Source: Candidatus Gottesmanbacteria bacterium (GTDB taxonomy: Bacteria > Patescibacteriota > Microgenomatia > UBA10105 > UBA927). From it: a DNA stretch of 10,508 nt. The stretch spans positions 1 through 10,508 of the forward strand of contig JAPLWC010000027.1 in the NCBI GenBank assembly GCA_026396845.1, written 5' to 3'. The translations under genes and the position numbers were made by a program. Below the pieces are notes generated by a model. The model had not been told where the DNA came from. It saw only the letters and a program-made list of their open reading frames with translations, and did no database searches. This document shows positions 1 to 6,175 of the stretch, piece after piece; position 1 is the first letter of the stretch; every line of letters begins with the position of its first letter.

Positions 1-563
1 TGGTGTGGGCAAGTAAGATTTTGACCAAAAACGGGCCAGAAAAACCGATCCCCGGGGTTGAGTTTATGGAAGACCTGGTCCAACTGGCCGAAAACTGTCA
101 CATCCCAATAGGACTTATCGGCGGTCGGGACAATTTGGCAGTCGATACTCTCAATTGCTTACGCCAAAAGTATGGTTTACTACAGGATGCTTGGGCCCAG
201 GACGGTCCGGAGATTGAAATTCAAAATTCAGTATTCAGTATTCACAATTCAAATGAGAAATTGTTTTTCGATCGCCTTGCCCGCCGGATCGTGCGGGAAG
301 GTACAAAAATAGTTTTCGTCGCACTAGGACCGCCCAAGCAGGAGTATTTTATAGAACGACTTTCCCGTGAATTGCACGGCGTTATTCTCATGTCCGTCGG
401 CGGCTCGCTTGATATTATTTCAGGCCGCCTTCCCCGCGCGCCGGTTTGGATGAGAAATATTGGCCTCGAATGGTTCTGGCGCCTGATCCTCGAGCCCTGG
501 CGCATCCGCCGCCAACTGGCGCTCATCGAATTTGTGTGGCTGGTATTGAAAGAGAAATATTAG
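1..563 (+). CDS. WecG/TagA/CpsF family glycosyltransferase, 5' truncated by window edge
   Basis: The C-terminal ~186 residues of a WecG/TagA/CpsF (GT26) glycosyltransferase are visible. This family transfers a sugar, typically N-acetylmannosaminuronate or N-acetylmannosamine, to an undecaprenyl-diphosphate-linked acceptor at the cytoplasmic membrane face. Counting from the codon at base 3, family hallmarks are GPPKQE at 109-114 (usual form GxPKQE) and the block GGSLDIISGRLPRAPVWM at 133-150, followed by GLEWFWRL and EPWR. The start VWASKILT matches the interior VWAxxLL stretch of full-length members (~240 residues). The frame stays open to base 1, so about 60 N-terminal residues lie outside and the GTG at base 3 is not the true start. 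Residues 73-84 are encoded by a five-copy heptanucleotide repeat, an oddity in a conserved enzyme. The gene converges on the minus-strand gene ending at 567, with 3 bp between them. The exact donor and acceptor cannot be told from sequence. Confidence 0.9.
   Translation, partial: VWASKILTKNGPEKPIPGVEFMEDLVQLAENCHIPIGLIGGRDNLAVDTLNCLRQKYGLLQDAWAQDGPEIEIQNSVFSIHNSNEKLFFDRLARRIVREGTKIVFVALGPPKQEYFIERLSRELHGVILMSVGGSLDIISGRLPRAPVWMRNIGLEWFWRLILEPWRIRRQLALIEFVWLVLKEKY
219..253 (+). repeat. Five-copy heptanucleotide tandem repeat inside a glycosyltransferase gene
   Basis: ATTCA recurs at 219, 226, 233, 240 and 247, exactly 7 nt apart, giving units of the form ATTCANN. The period is not a multiple of three, so it cycles through all frames every 21 nt and encodes residues 73-84 (IQNSVFSIHNSN). 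The array interrupts the family fold between the central strand region and the GPPKQE motif. It therefore looks like an in-frame insertion into a surface loop. Confidence 0.85.
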
Positions 564-566
564 GAA

Positions 567-1082
567 CTATCGAGATGGGGGCTCAACAGGATACCATGTC
601 GCACCATGTTGCCTGAATTTACGGAAGTAGGTGTTTCCAATGGTATTGTGTGGTTCTCTGGAAAATATTCTTGCGTCATAGCGATCCTGCCGAAGAATTA
701 TCCAAACATCAACCTCATGACCGTTAAGGTTTTTATATTCCATAATTTTGACAGGATAATTTACATAACCGGGGTCCTTGTGATGTTCCATGTGAGTGAT
801 TTCGTTTAATATAACGGTTCCGCTAGTAACCCCTCTTTTTTCAAGGTATGCGGGCGGTAATCCTGCAACACTAGACAATGCCTTTTGAAATGAATCGGCT
901 GATACATCAGGAAAACCTTGTTCAAGCACACTTTGTGCAAAAGGAACAAAATCCTTTACAGCCTGATTTGCAATTGATTTCTCTCTTCCTTGTCTAATTT
1001 TTTCAAAAACCGACATATAGATTGATTTAGCGGGCAATATTTCGAATACTGCTGATTCTATACTAAAAATTACTAATTGCAA
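567..1082 (-). CDS. Hypothetical protein, A/T-rich orphan
   Basis: I do not recognise this protein. The longest reading begins at a TTG codon (1082) and gives 171 residues. A more likely start is the ATG at 1016 (MSVFEKIRQG), giving 149 residues, because the codons upstream of it run through a short-period repeat and neither start has a clear Shine-Dalgarno. The product is soluble and mixed alpha/beta in appearance, without a signal peptide or membrane helix. The N-terminal half is probably helical (AVKDFVPFAQSVLEQGF). The C-terminal half is rich in aromatic and charged residues, with NEITHMEHHKD, VDVWIILRQDRYDARIF and a YFRKFRQHGATWYP tail. It is visibly richer in A/T than the glycosyltransferases on both sides and points against them, which suggests separate acquisition. 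Coding is supported mainly by its length and by tight packing against the neighbouring stop (3 bp). Confidence 0.6.
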   Translation of the reverse strand: MQLVIFSIESAVFEILPAKSIYMSVFEKIRQGREKSIANQAVKDFVPFAQSVLEQGFPDVSADSFQKALSSVAGLPPAYLEKRGVTSGTVILNEITHMEHHKDPGYVNYPVKIMEYKNLNGHEVDVWIILRQDRYDARIFSREPHNTIGNTYFRKFRQHGATWYPVEPPSR

Positions 1083-1090
1083 GTTTCAAG
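1070..1090. repeat. Degenerate heptamer repeat at the 5' end of the orphan gene
   Basis: Three consecutive 7-nt units read TTACTAA, TTGCAAG and TTTCAAG. Weaker period-7 units continue leftward to about 1042. The words TACTAA and CAAG are shared with the phased arrays at 6097-6158 and 8220-8281. The repeat covers the TTG start of the orphan gene, which argues that translation really begins at the ATG at 1016. Confidence 0.5.
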
Positions 1091-1099
1091 AAGAATTGC

Positions 1100-1128
1100 T
1101 TGTGGAAAAATTTGTATTTTAGTATACT
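1100..1128 (+). promoter_or_regulatory. Candidate promoter giving a leaderless GT4 transcript
   Basis: A -35-like TTGTGG (1100-1105) and a -10-like TATACT (1123-1128) are separated by 17 bp. Only six bases separate the -10 from the ATG at 1135, so transcription should begin at or within a base of the start codon. No Shine-Dalgarno is present. The -10 sits in the perfect palindrome AGTATACT (1121-1128), so it could also serve the minus-strand gene. Confidence 0.55.
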
Positions 1129-1134
1129 TAGCCT

Positions 1135-2322
1135 ATGGCAAACGGAGCGCGTCCGCGCGTGCTATTTTTTTATGACTTTCCCCTCCACGGCGGCGGATCC
1201 GGCGCTTATGTACGGTATCTTATGCTTCGTTTAACAGAGGCATACCACTACGATCTCGGTATTGTCCGGCCTGATACGGAAATTATTCATCCTTCCATCA
1301 AACATTTCGAACTGAAACTGCCGCAGATACCGGTCTATGTGGGCCGGCCCGGTTTGGAGACGGCTAAAAAATACAGCGAATTGACGGATAGGGAGATCGC
1401 CCAGTTATACGCGGCAAATATTGACGGCCTATCCCGCGCAATCGAAGCATTTCAGCCGAATATCGTCCATGTGCACCACGTCATGATTAACTCCTGGGCG
1501 GCCAGGTATGCCCGTTCCATTTACGGGAAACGGATTATCCTCACGTCCCACGGATCGTGTCTCGCCGCCATTGCCAAAGACCGCCGCTACGTGCGCAGGA
1601 CGCGAGATGCGCTCCGGGCGGCACAGGCAATTACCGTCGTGTCCGGCGACACACGCGCAAAGTTATTACGGATGTTCGGGGGCGATTTATCCAGCAAAAC
1701 CCGGACGATCCCGGGCGGCATTCGTTTGTCACTTTTCCCGTCAAAGCGGCCCAAAGTCCCGGAGCTTCGGCAAAAATTAGGGCTCGTGGGTCAAAAAGTA
1801 GCACTCTTCACTGGTCGACTGATAACGGAGAAGGGTGTGGAGTATTTTGTGAAGGCTGCAAAAAATATTAACGGCCATATCATTATTGCCGGAGACGGCC
1901 CGCAGCGCACTCATTTGGAAGACATGGTGAAGCGGCTGAATTTAACAAACGTCATTATGCTGCCGTTTGTACGGAAATACGAAGAATATCTGGATCTTTT
2001 TTATCTTGCGGACGTGTTTGTCTCGCCGGCGGTGTGGGATGAACCGTTGGGTTTGACGATTATTGAGGCCATGGGCGCCAAAACTCCGGTGGTCGTCACC
2101 CGCCGCGGAGGGGTCGTGATGGCAGTCAAAGACGGAGTGACCGGTTTGTTTGTGCGAAGCCGCAACAGCACCCAGATTGCAGAAGCCGTCAATAAGCTCT
2201 TTGCAAACGATGAGCTGCGGCGGAAAATGGGCGAGCGGGGACGGGCGCTTGTGGAGGAGAAGTTCACCTGGACAAAAATTGCCGAGCGGTTTGATAAACT
2301 GTACCGGGACGTGTATAGATAA
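1135..2322 (+). CDS. Glycosyltransferase family 4 (GT-B fold)
   Basis: A 395-residue retaining glycosyltransferase of the GT4 group, which transfers a sugar from a nucleotide-activated donor to a growing glycan or lipid acceptor, usually at the cytoplasmic membrane face. The N-terminal acceptor domain carries the glycine-rich HGGGSGAYVRYL (18-29) and the VHVHH strand end (111-115). The C-terminal domain carries FTGRLITEKGVEYF (225-238), IIAGDGPQ (250-257) and the GT4 E-x7-E signature E303-PLGLTII-E311 that contacts the donor nucleotide sugar. No signal peptide or membrane helix is seen. The ATG at 1135 is preceded by a -10-like box only 6 nt away and no Shine-Dalgarno. The next glycosyltransferase begins 25 bp after the stop. 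A role in capsule, exopolysaccharide or glycolipid synthesis is inferred from the neighbourhood; the sugar specificity is not readable. Confidence 0.92.
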   Translation: MANGARPRVLFFYDFPLHGGGSGAYVRYLMLRLTEAYHYDLGIVRPDTEIIHPSIKHFELKLPQIPVYVGRPGLETAKKYSELTDREIAQLYAANIDGLSRAIEAFQPNIVHVHHVMINSWAARYARSIYGKRIILTSHGSCLAAIAKDRRYVRRTRDALRAAQAITVVSGDTRAKLLRMFGGDLSSKTRTIPGGIRLSLFPSKRPKVPELRQKLGLVGQKVALFTGRLITEKGVEYFVKAAKNINGHIIIAGDGPQRTHLEDMVKRLNLTNVIMLPFVRKYEEYLDLFYLADVFVSPAVWDEPLGLTIIEAMGAKTPVVVTRRGGVVMAVKDGVTGLFVRSRNSTQIAEAVNKLFANDELRRKMGERGRALVEEKFTWTKIAERFDKLYRDVYR

Positions 2323-2332
2323 CGCTTGCATG

Positions 2333-2341
2333 TGCTAAGAT
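2333..2341 (+). promoter_or_regulatory. Candidate extended -10 for the second GT4 gene
   Basis: TGC followed by TAAGAT (2336-2341) forms an extended -10 element. Six bases separate it from the ATG at 2348, and there is no ribosome-binding site or recognisable -35. The spacing matches the other two glycosyltransferase genes and again implies a leaderless message. Confidence 0.45.
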
Positions 2342-2347
2342 AATTGT

Positions 2348-3466
2348 ATGCGTATTGGTATCCTCACCCCCTCGATTTACATGGACGCGACCCGCTATAA
2401 GGATCGCATTTTCGCGCCCGGAGACCTTGCACGGGCACTTGTTGCAGGGCTTGTGAAAAAAGGGCATGATGTAACCTGGTTTAGCGCACCTGAAAATCCC
2501 CGTGGAAGCACGCTCGTTCCCGGCGACCGCACACTTCTTGAGCGGGATTTACGTATCCGCGTATTTCAGGATATTTCACCGGAAATTCAGGATAAAATGT
2601 CTCTGTATGGGACAAAAATGTATTATGAGCTTGATCTTGTTGCCCGCGCATATCGTGAGGCGAAAGAGAAGAAATTGGATTGTATTCATAACTTCCACTC
2701 ATTCGGGTATTTTGCCCATTTTTTTCAGGAGATAACCCACGTCCCTACACTCTATACGCTCCACGATCCCATTCCAACAGAGAATATGCTGGAGCGATGG
2801 CTCTTTGACCAGTTCCCAACACATCAATATATATCAATTAGTAACAGCCAGCGCGGCCAGCTGGGCGATCATTTCATTGACACGGTGTATAACGGCATAG
2901 ATCCAACGAAATTCCCGTTTGACGCCACAGGCGGAAACGGACTGATCGCAGTCGGTCGGATGGTCGCAGTCAAAGGGCATGATATCGCAATTCAGGCGGC
3001 ACGTGCTGCTCGTGTACCACTTTCGTTTGCAACGTGGATGAGCGACAGTGTGAAAAACTCTTCGTTTTACAAAGAAAAAATAGAACCATTTGTGGATGGG
3101 AAAGATATAAAAGTAAATAGTTTGATGCAGGGTGCAGATTTGATCTCCGCGTATCAGCATGCAAAAGCGCTTTTATTTCCGATTCAATGGGAAGAACCAT
3201 TCGGACTGGTCATGATCGAAGCCATGAGCTGCGGCACGCCGGTTATCGCCTTCAACCGCGGATCGGTGGCGGAAATTGTGAAGGACGGCGTCACGGGATT
3301 TGTCGTGGATCCGTCAAAGGGAGTTGAGGGTCTGGTCGAGGCTATAAAACGCATCGGCGAGATCGACCGCGCCGCCTGCCGCAAACACGTCGAGGAGAAG
3401 TTTACGATAGAGAAGATGGTGGAGGGGTATGAAAACGTGTACAAAAAAGTACTTGGAAAAAAGTAG
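2348..3466 (+). CDS. Glycosyltransferase family 4 (GT-B fold)
   Basis: A 372-residue GT4 glycosyltransferase, related in plan but clearly diverged from the preceding one. It opens with the Rossmann strand MRIGILTPSIY and FAPGDLARALVAGLVKKGHDVTWF (22-45), typical of the acceptor half. The donor half has VYNGID (180-185), GLIAVGRMVAVKGHDIAI (198-215) and the E-x7-E signature E283-PFGLVMI-E291, followed by SCGTPVIAFNRGSVAEIV (294-311). This last layout resembles trehalose/sucrose-type and mannosyl GT4 enzymes, though substrate cannot be assigned. No membrane segment is seen, so it is cytoplasmic or peripheral. It lies 25 bp after the first GT4 stop but has its own extended -10. A CIRCE operator and then glgA follow within 108 bp. 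Confidence 0.92.
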   Translation: MRIGILTPSIYMDATRYKDRIFAPGDLARALVAGLVKKGHDVTWFSAPENPRGSTLVPGDRTLLERDLRIRVFQDISPEIQDKMSLYGTKMYYELDLVARAYREAKEKKLDCIHNFHSFGYFAHFFQEITHVPTLYTLHDPIPTENMLERWLFDQFPTHQYISISNSQRGQLGDHFIDTVYNGIDPTKFPFDATGGNGLIAVGRMVAVKGHDIAIQAARAARVPLSFATWMSDSVKNSSFYKEKIEPFVDGKDIKVNSLMQGADLISAYQHAKALLFPIQWEEPFGLVMIEAMSCGTPVIAFNRGSVAEIVKDGVTGFVVDPSKGVEGLVEAIKRIGEIDRAACRKHVEEKFTIEKMVEGYENVYKKVLGKK

Positions 3467-3499
3467 TTTTTCTTGTCCCAATAACCCGCGTATATCGCT

Positions 3500-3526
3500 C
3501 TAGCACTCTTTATTATTGAGTGCTAA
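3500..3526. promoter_or_regulatory. CIRCE element (HrcA operator) upstream of glgA
   Basis: The inverted repeat CTAGCACTC (3500-3508), nine-base spacer (3509-3517), GAGTGCTAA (3518-3526) matches the CIRCE consensus TTAGCACTC-N9-GAGTGCTAA at 17 of 18 defined positions with the exact N9 spacing. CIRCE is bound by the heat-shock repressor HrcA and normally precedes groESL, dnaK or hrcA operons. Here it lies between a GT4 stop and glgA. Its right arm overlaps a -35-like TTGAGT (3516-3521), a placement that would allow repression. Confidence 0.85.
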
Positions 3527-3567
3527 TTCTTTCTCCTTGCATACTCTTCCCTCTGGTCGTGTATCAT
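3516..3567 (+). promoter_or_regulatory. Candidate glgA promoter(s)
   Basis: Two overlapping options are seen. TTGAGT (3516-3521) with CATACT (3540-3545), 18 bp spacing, overlaps the CIRCE right arm and would give a short leader. TATCAT (3562-3567), preceded by TTGCAT (3537-3542) at a long 19 bp spacing, lies six bases before the ATG at 3574 and would give a leaderless mRNA. No Shine-Dalgarno is visible before this start. Confidence 0.45.
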
Positions 3568-3573
3568 GGAACT

Positions 3574-5004
3574 ATGCGTGTACTTTTTGTCACCAGCGAA
3601 ATGGCGGGTCTCTACAAAACAGGCGGGTTGGGGGACGTGAGCCGGTCATTGCCGATCGCCCTTCGCAAGCTCAGGGTAAACGTATCCGTCGCCATGCCGT
3701 ACTACAAGGCTATAGAATTGAAAACCGTCCATTGTGTCGGCCAGATCGCGGTTACTTTTGACGGCAAACGGGAGCTGGTTTTTGTTTTTGAGTCCACGAT
3801 TCCCAATTCACAGGTACCGCTCTACCTTTTCCGTCATCCCAAACTGGATGATTATCACGGCGACGATATTGTTTCCAAGTTTGCCTTTTTTTCTTGTTGC
3901 ATCGCCAGGTTATACGAGTTTTCGCCGCAGGTACTGGGTGGAAAACTGGATATCGTCCATTGTCATGATTGGCATACGGCCCTTGTGCCGCTTCTCTTGG
4001 GCGAAAGCAACAAACTCCGTCGGGAACAGGAGACGCTCGAGTCAATACGCACAAAAACCATCCTCACCATCCATAATCTTTTGTATCAGGGGAGCGCACC
4101 GGTTTCTTTACTGAAGACGTTGAACCTTCCCAAACGCATCTTCCACGTGTTGCCGACCAAAAAGGGCCCAAGGATCAAATTATTTCGCGAAGGGTTGGAA
4201 CACGCGGATGTTATTTCGACGGTTTCCCCGACGTATGCCAAAGAAATTTTGACCGGCGATTACGGGCAGCATATCAATGAGGTCCTTCATAGGCGGCGCG
4301 GCGACGTGGTCGGCATTTTAAACGGTATAGATGGTACCATTTGGGATCCCCGGGATGACAAATCGCTGCCGGTCCATTATGGGAAAAATGATGTACTTTC
4401 CGGTAAGCAGGCAAATAAAGAATATCTCCAGCGTACGTTAAAGCTTCCGATAGCCAAGATGCCGCTTATCGGATTTGTCGGCCGCCTGGAGGTACGTCAA
4501 AAAGGGATAAATATCCTGATTGCGGCACTCGGGCATCTTCTGCCGGACAGCGCGCAGGTGATTATTTTGGGGACCGGCTCGAAAAAGATTAAACAGACGC
4601 TCGCGGCATTCGCCAAAAAATATCCGGATCATTTTGTGTTTGTGCCGACGTTTGATGAGCGGCTGGCGCGCCGGATTTATGCCGGCGCGGACATACTGGT
4701 CGTGCCGTCGAAGTTCGAGCCTTGTGGGTTGACGCAGATGATAGCTATGCGATATGGTACGATACCGATTGTCCGTAAAACCGGTGGGCTTGCAGATACG
4801 GTCGTTGACGGTAAAACGGGATTCGTATTTGAGCAGTACTCAGGTACAGCACTGCGAAAAAAGCTTAAAGAAGCCATTAACCTTTGGAATACCAATCCGA
4901 ACAAGTGGTCCCGCATGGCTGTCACCTGCATGCGGCAGAATTTTTCTTGGGCGGTGAGCGCGAAAAAGTACAAAGCGCTATACGCCCGACTTTACAAGCG
5001 ATAA
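3574..5004 (+). CDS. glgA: Glycogen synthase (GT5, ADP-glucose type)
   Basis: A 476-residue glycogen/starch synthase that elongates alpha-1,4-glucan from ADP-glucose in the cytoplasm; length matches the family. The frame is open from 3520, but the ATG at 3574 gives the canonical start (MRVLFVTSEMAGLYKTGGLGDV) with the KxGGLGDV ADP-glucose-binding lysine at residue 15, as in known GlgA proteins. Further hallmarks are HCHDWHTALVP (129-139) with the active-site histidine region, LTIHNLLYQG (164-173), NGID (250-253), GRLEVRQKG (303-311) and SKFEPCGLTQMIAMRYGT (379-396), then RKTGGLADTV (401-410). All key motifs are intact, so it should be active. No glgC, glgB or glgP is in the window. A CIRCE site sits 47 bp upstream, suggesting heat-shock-linked control. 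The stop converges on the minus-strand Fic-like gene with 5 bp between them. Confidence 0.95.
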   Translation: MRVLFVTSEMAGLYKTGGLGDVSRSLPIALRKLRVNVSVAMPYYKAIELKTVHCVGQIAVTFDGKRELVFVFESTIPNSQVPLYLFRHPKLDDYHGDDIVSKFAFFSCCIARLYEFSPQVLGGKLDIVHCHDWHTALVPLLLGESNKLRREQETLESIRTKTILTIHNLLYQGSAPVSLLKTLNLPKRIFHVLPTKKGPRIKLFREGLEHADVISTVSPTYAKEILTGDYGQHINEVLHRRRGDVVGILNGIDGTIWDPRDDKSLPVHYGKNDVLSGKQANKEYLQRTLKLPIAKMPLIGFVGRLEVRQKGINILIAALGHLLPDSAQVIILGTGSKKIKQTLAAFAKKYPDHFVFVPTFDERLARRIYAGADILVVPSKFEPCGLTQMIAMRYGTIPIVRKTGGLADTVVDGKTGFVFEQYSGTALRKKLKEAINLWNTNPNKWSRMAVTCMRQNFSWAVSAKKYKALYARLYKR

Positions 5005-5009
5005 TCGCG

Positions 5010-5945
5010 TTAAATCTTCGTATAATACACGGATCGGCCCCTTCCGTGCGGGTAGAGAAGCCCGAGCGAAGTCAGCTTCGCGAGGTCCCGTGAAGCGGTG
5101 ATTTGGGACACTTTAAACCGTTTATGGATCTGCCGGTTGGTCATTGTTGCCTCCGGTGTGTCCATGAGCGTGAGGATTTCCTTTTGCCGGTCCGAGAGCT
5201 CCCAAAACGCCGCCGGGTACTCGATGTGGAACCGGGATTCCTGGATATCCGTGAGGATGGTTTCGAGATTGTTTTGCGTGGATTGGGCAATATACTCGAG
5301 CCACTGGGTGAGCGTGTGATCGCGGCGGTAGCTGGCAATAAGCCGTGTATACGTCGCCGTATCACCCTGCCAAACCCGTTCCGGCGTCACGTATCCGCGG
5401 ATATCAAAGCCATACTTTGCTAAAAATAGGTAATGGACCAGGCGGGCCAGGAGTCCGGGTTCGGGAAGTTCGGGCAGAGTGAGGATATGCATGTGGGTGA
5501 TACCAGCCTGGATGATCGGATGTTCTTCCTGCGCCGTGAGATACGACAGAAGCTCTTTAAGTGAGGGTTCGATGAGTGGAAACACTTTAGATTCAGTAGG
5601 GTCGGTGAAGCCAAACAGTGTTTCCAGTGCGGACAGACTGACCGGTCGGGGGTTGGCGCGCCATTCGGTGTGGATGAAGTCATAGGCATTTCGAAGTCCG
5701 AGAATGGTGGTGATTGCGCGAGTCGGCTTTGCCGGATTGGCGAGAATAGTCGCCACTTCGTGTTTGGGGACATCATAGCCGGCAAGCGACAGTGTTGCCC
5801 AGGTTCGGATAGCTATTCCTTCCCAGATGAGTTTTGTTTCCGTTTTTGGGGACAACGGTAAGGTAAGTATCTGGGTCCGGAGACGGTTAATTGTATTAAG
5901 TGTTTCCCGCAGTTGCAGGGAGATAGTATACGAGAAAGAAAGCAT
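5010..5945 (-). CDS. Degenerate Fic-fold protein with C-terminal winged helix
   Basis: A 311-residue protein with the layout of a Fic protein fused to a winged-helix domain. Fic enzymes transfer AMP or other groups to target hydroxyls. The core EHPIIQAGITHMHILTLPEL (141-160), continuing PEPGLLARLVHYLFL, aligns with the Fic core HPxIxAAxxHxxFxxIHPFxDGNGRxARLL. However, the catalytic segment is LPELPEPGLLAR (157-168): the His, Asp/Glu, Asn and first Arg are all lost, and only flanking Pro, Gly, Ala and Arg remain. The usual inhibitory SxxxE(G/N) helix corresponds to TWATLSLAGY (48-57), also without the Glu. The winged helix (about 250-311, SDRQKEILTLM to GRGRSVYYTKI) looks intact and DNA-binding. 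I infer a catalytically dead Fic derivative acting as a regulator or scaffold. ATG at 5945 has no clear Shine-Dalgarno. It is divergent from the sensor gene, 230 bp away. Confidence 0.75.
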   Translation of the reverse strand: MLSFSYTISLQLRETLNTINRLRTQILTLPLSPKTETKLIWEGIAIRTWATLSLAGYDVPKHEVATILANPAKPTRAITTILGLRNAYDFIHTEWRANPRPVSLSALETLFGFTDPTESKVFPLIEPSLKELLSYLTAQEEHPIIQAGITHMHILTLPELPEPGLLARLVHYLFLAKYGFDIRGYVTPERVWQGDTATYTRLIASYRRDHTLTQWLEYIAQSTQNNLETILTDIQESRFHIEYPAAFWELSDRQKEILTLMDTPEATMTNRQIHKRFKVSQITASRDLAKLTSLGLLYPHGRGRSVYYTKI

Positions 5946-5956
5946 GCTACAGTTTT

Positions 5957-5983
5957 CTTATCACTATCGCATCAAAAAGTCAA
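5957..5983 (-). promoter_or_regulatory. Weak candidate promoter for the Fic-like gene
   Basis: On the minus strand TTGACT (5983-5978) is followed, after a short 15 bp spacer, by GATAAG (5962-5957), ending 11 bases before the ATG. The spacing is suboptimal and the -10 is poor, so this is tentative. The surrounding 5946-6067 is A/T-rich with nothing else recognisable. Confidence 0.3.
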
Positions 5984-6067
5984 TTACGGGATTGTATTTT
6001 TCTTTGGTTTACTCAAACAATCTAAATGATTTAACATGATAAGCAAATGATGTGATTAATTACCCTA

Positions 6068-6097
6068 TTGACAACCGGCGTCTTTTTATTACATAGT
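6068..6097 (+). promoter_or_regulatory. Candidate sigma70-type promoter of the sensor-collagen unit
   Basis: A perfect -35 TTGACA (6068-6073) is followed after 18 bp by CATAGT (6092-6097). A second -10-like TATAGT lies at 6101-6106 but is 27 bp from the -35. Transcription would begin near 6104 and give a leader of about 70 nt. That leader is almost entirely the phased repeat array at 6097-6158, placing the array where a bound protein could block or modulate initiation. Confidence 0.6.
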
Positions 6098-6158
6098 AGA
6101 TATAGTCTTGTGAAAACTTGTAACGCTTTTAGTAATAACTTGTAATAACTTGTATTAG
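6097..6158 (-). repeat. Phased repeat element, copy A (sensor gene leader)
   Basis: Read on the minus strand, the element consists of blocks CTAATACAAG, TTATTACAAG, TTATTACTAA, AAGCGTTACAAG, TTTTCACAAG and a degenerate sixth. Block lengths are 10, 10, 10, 12, 10 and 10, with TAC/CAC at a fixed place in the first five. The same block order and lengths, including the 12-bp fourth block, recur in opposite orientation at 8220-8281. Ten-base phasing puts the cores on one face of the helix, as expected for cooperative protein binding. Confidence 0.7.
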
Positions 6159-6175
6159 TTTGGGGAAACGAGGCT

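Noticed and set aside
3520..3573. Longer N-terminus for glgA from 3520
   Set aside because: This part overlaps the CIRCE right arm and promoter region. The ATG at 3574 gives the canonical GlgA N-terminus with the KxGGLGDV lysine at residue 15.
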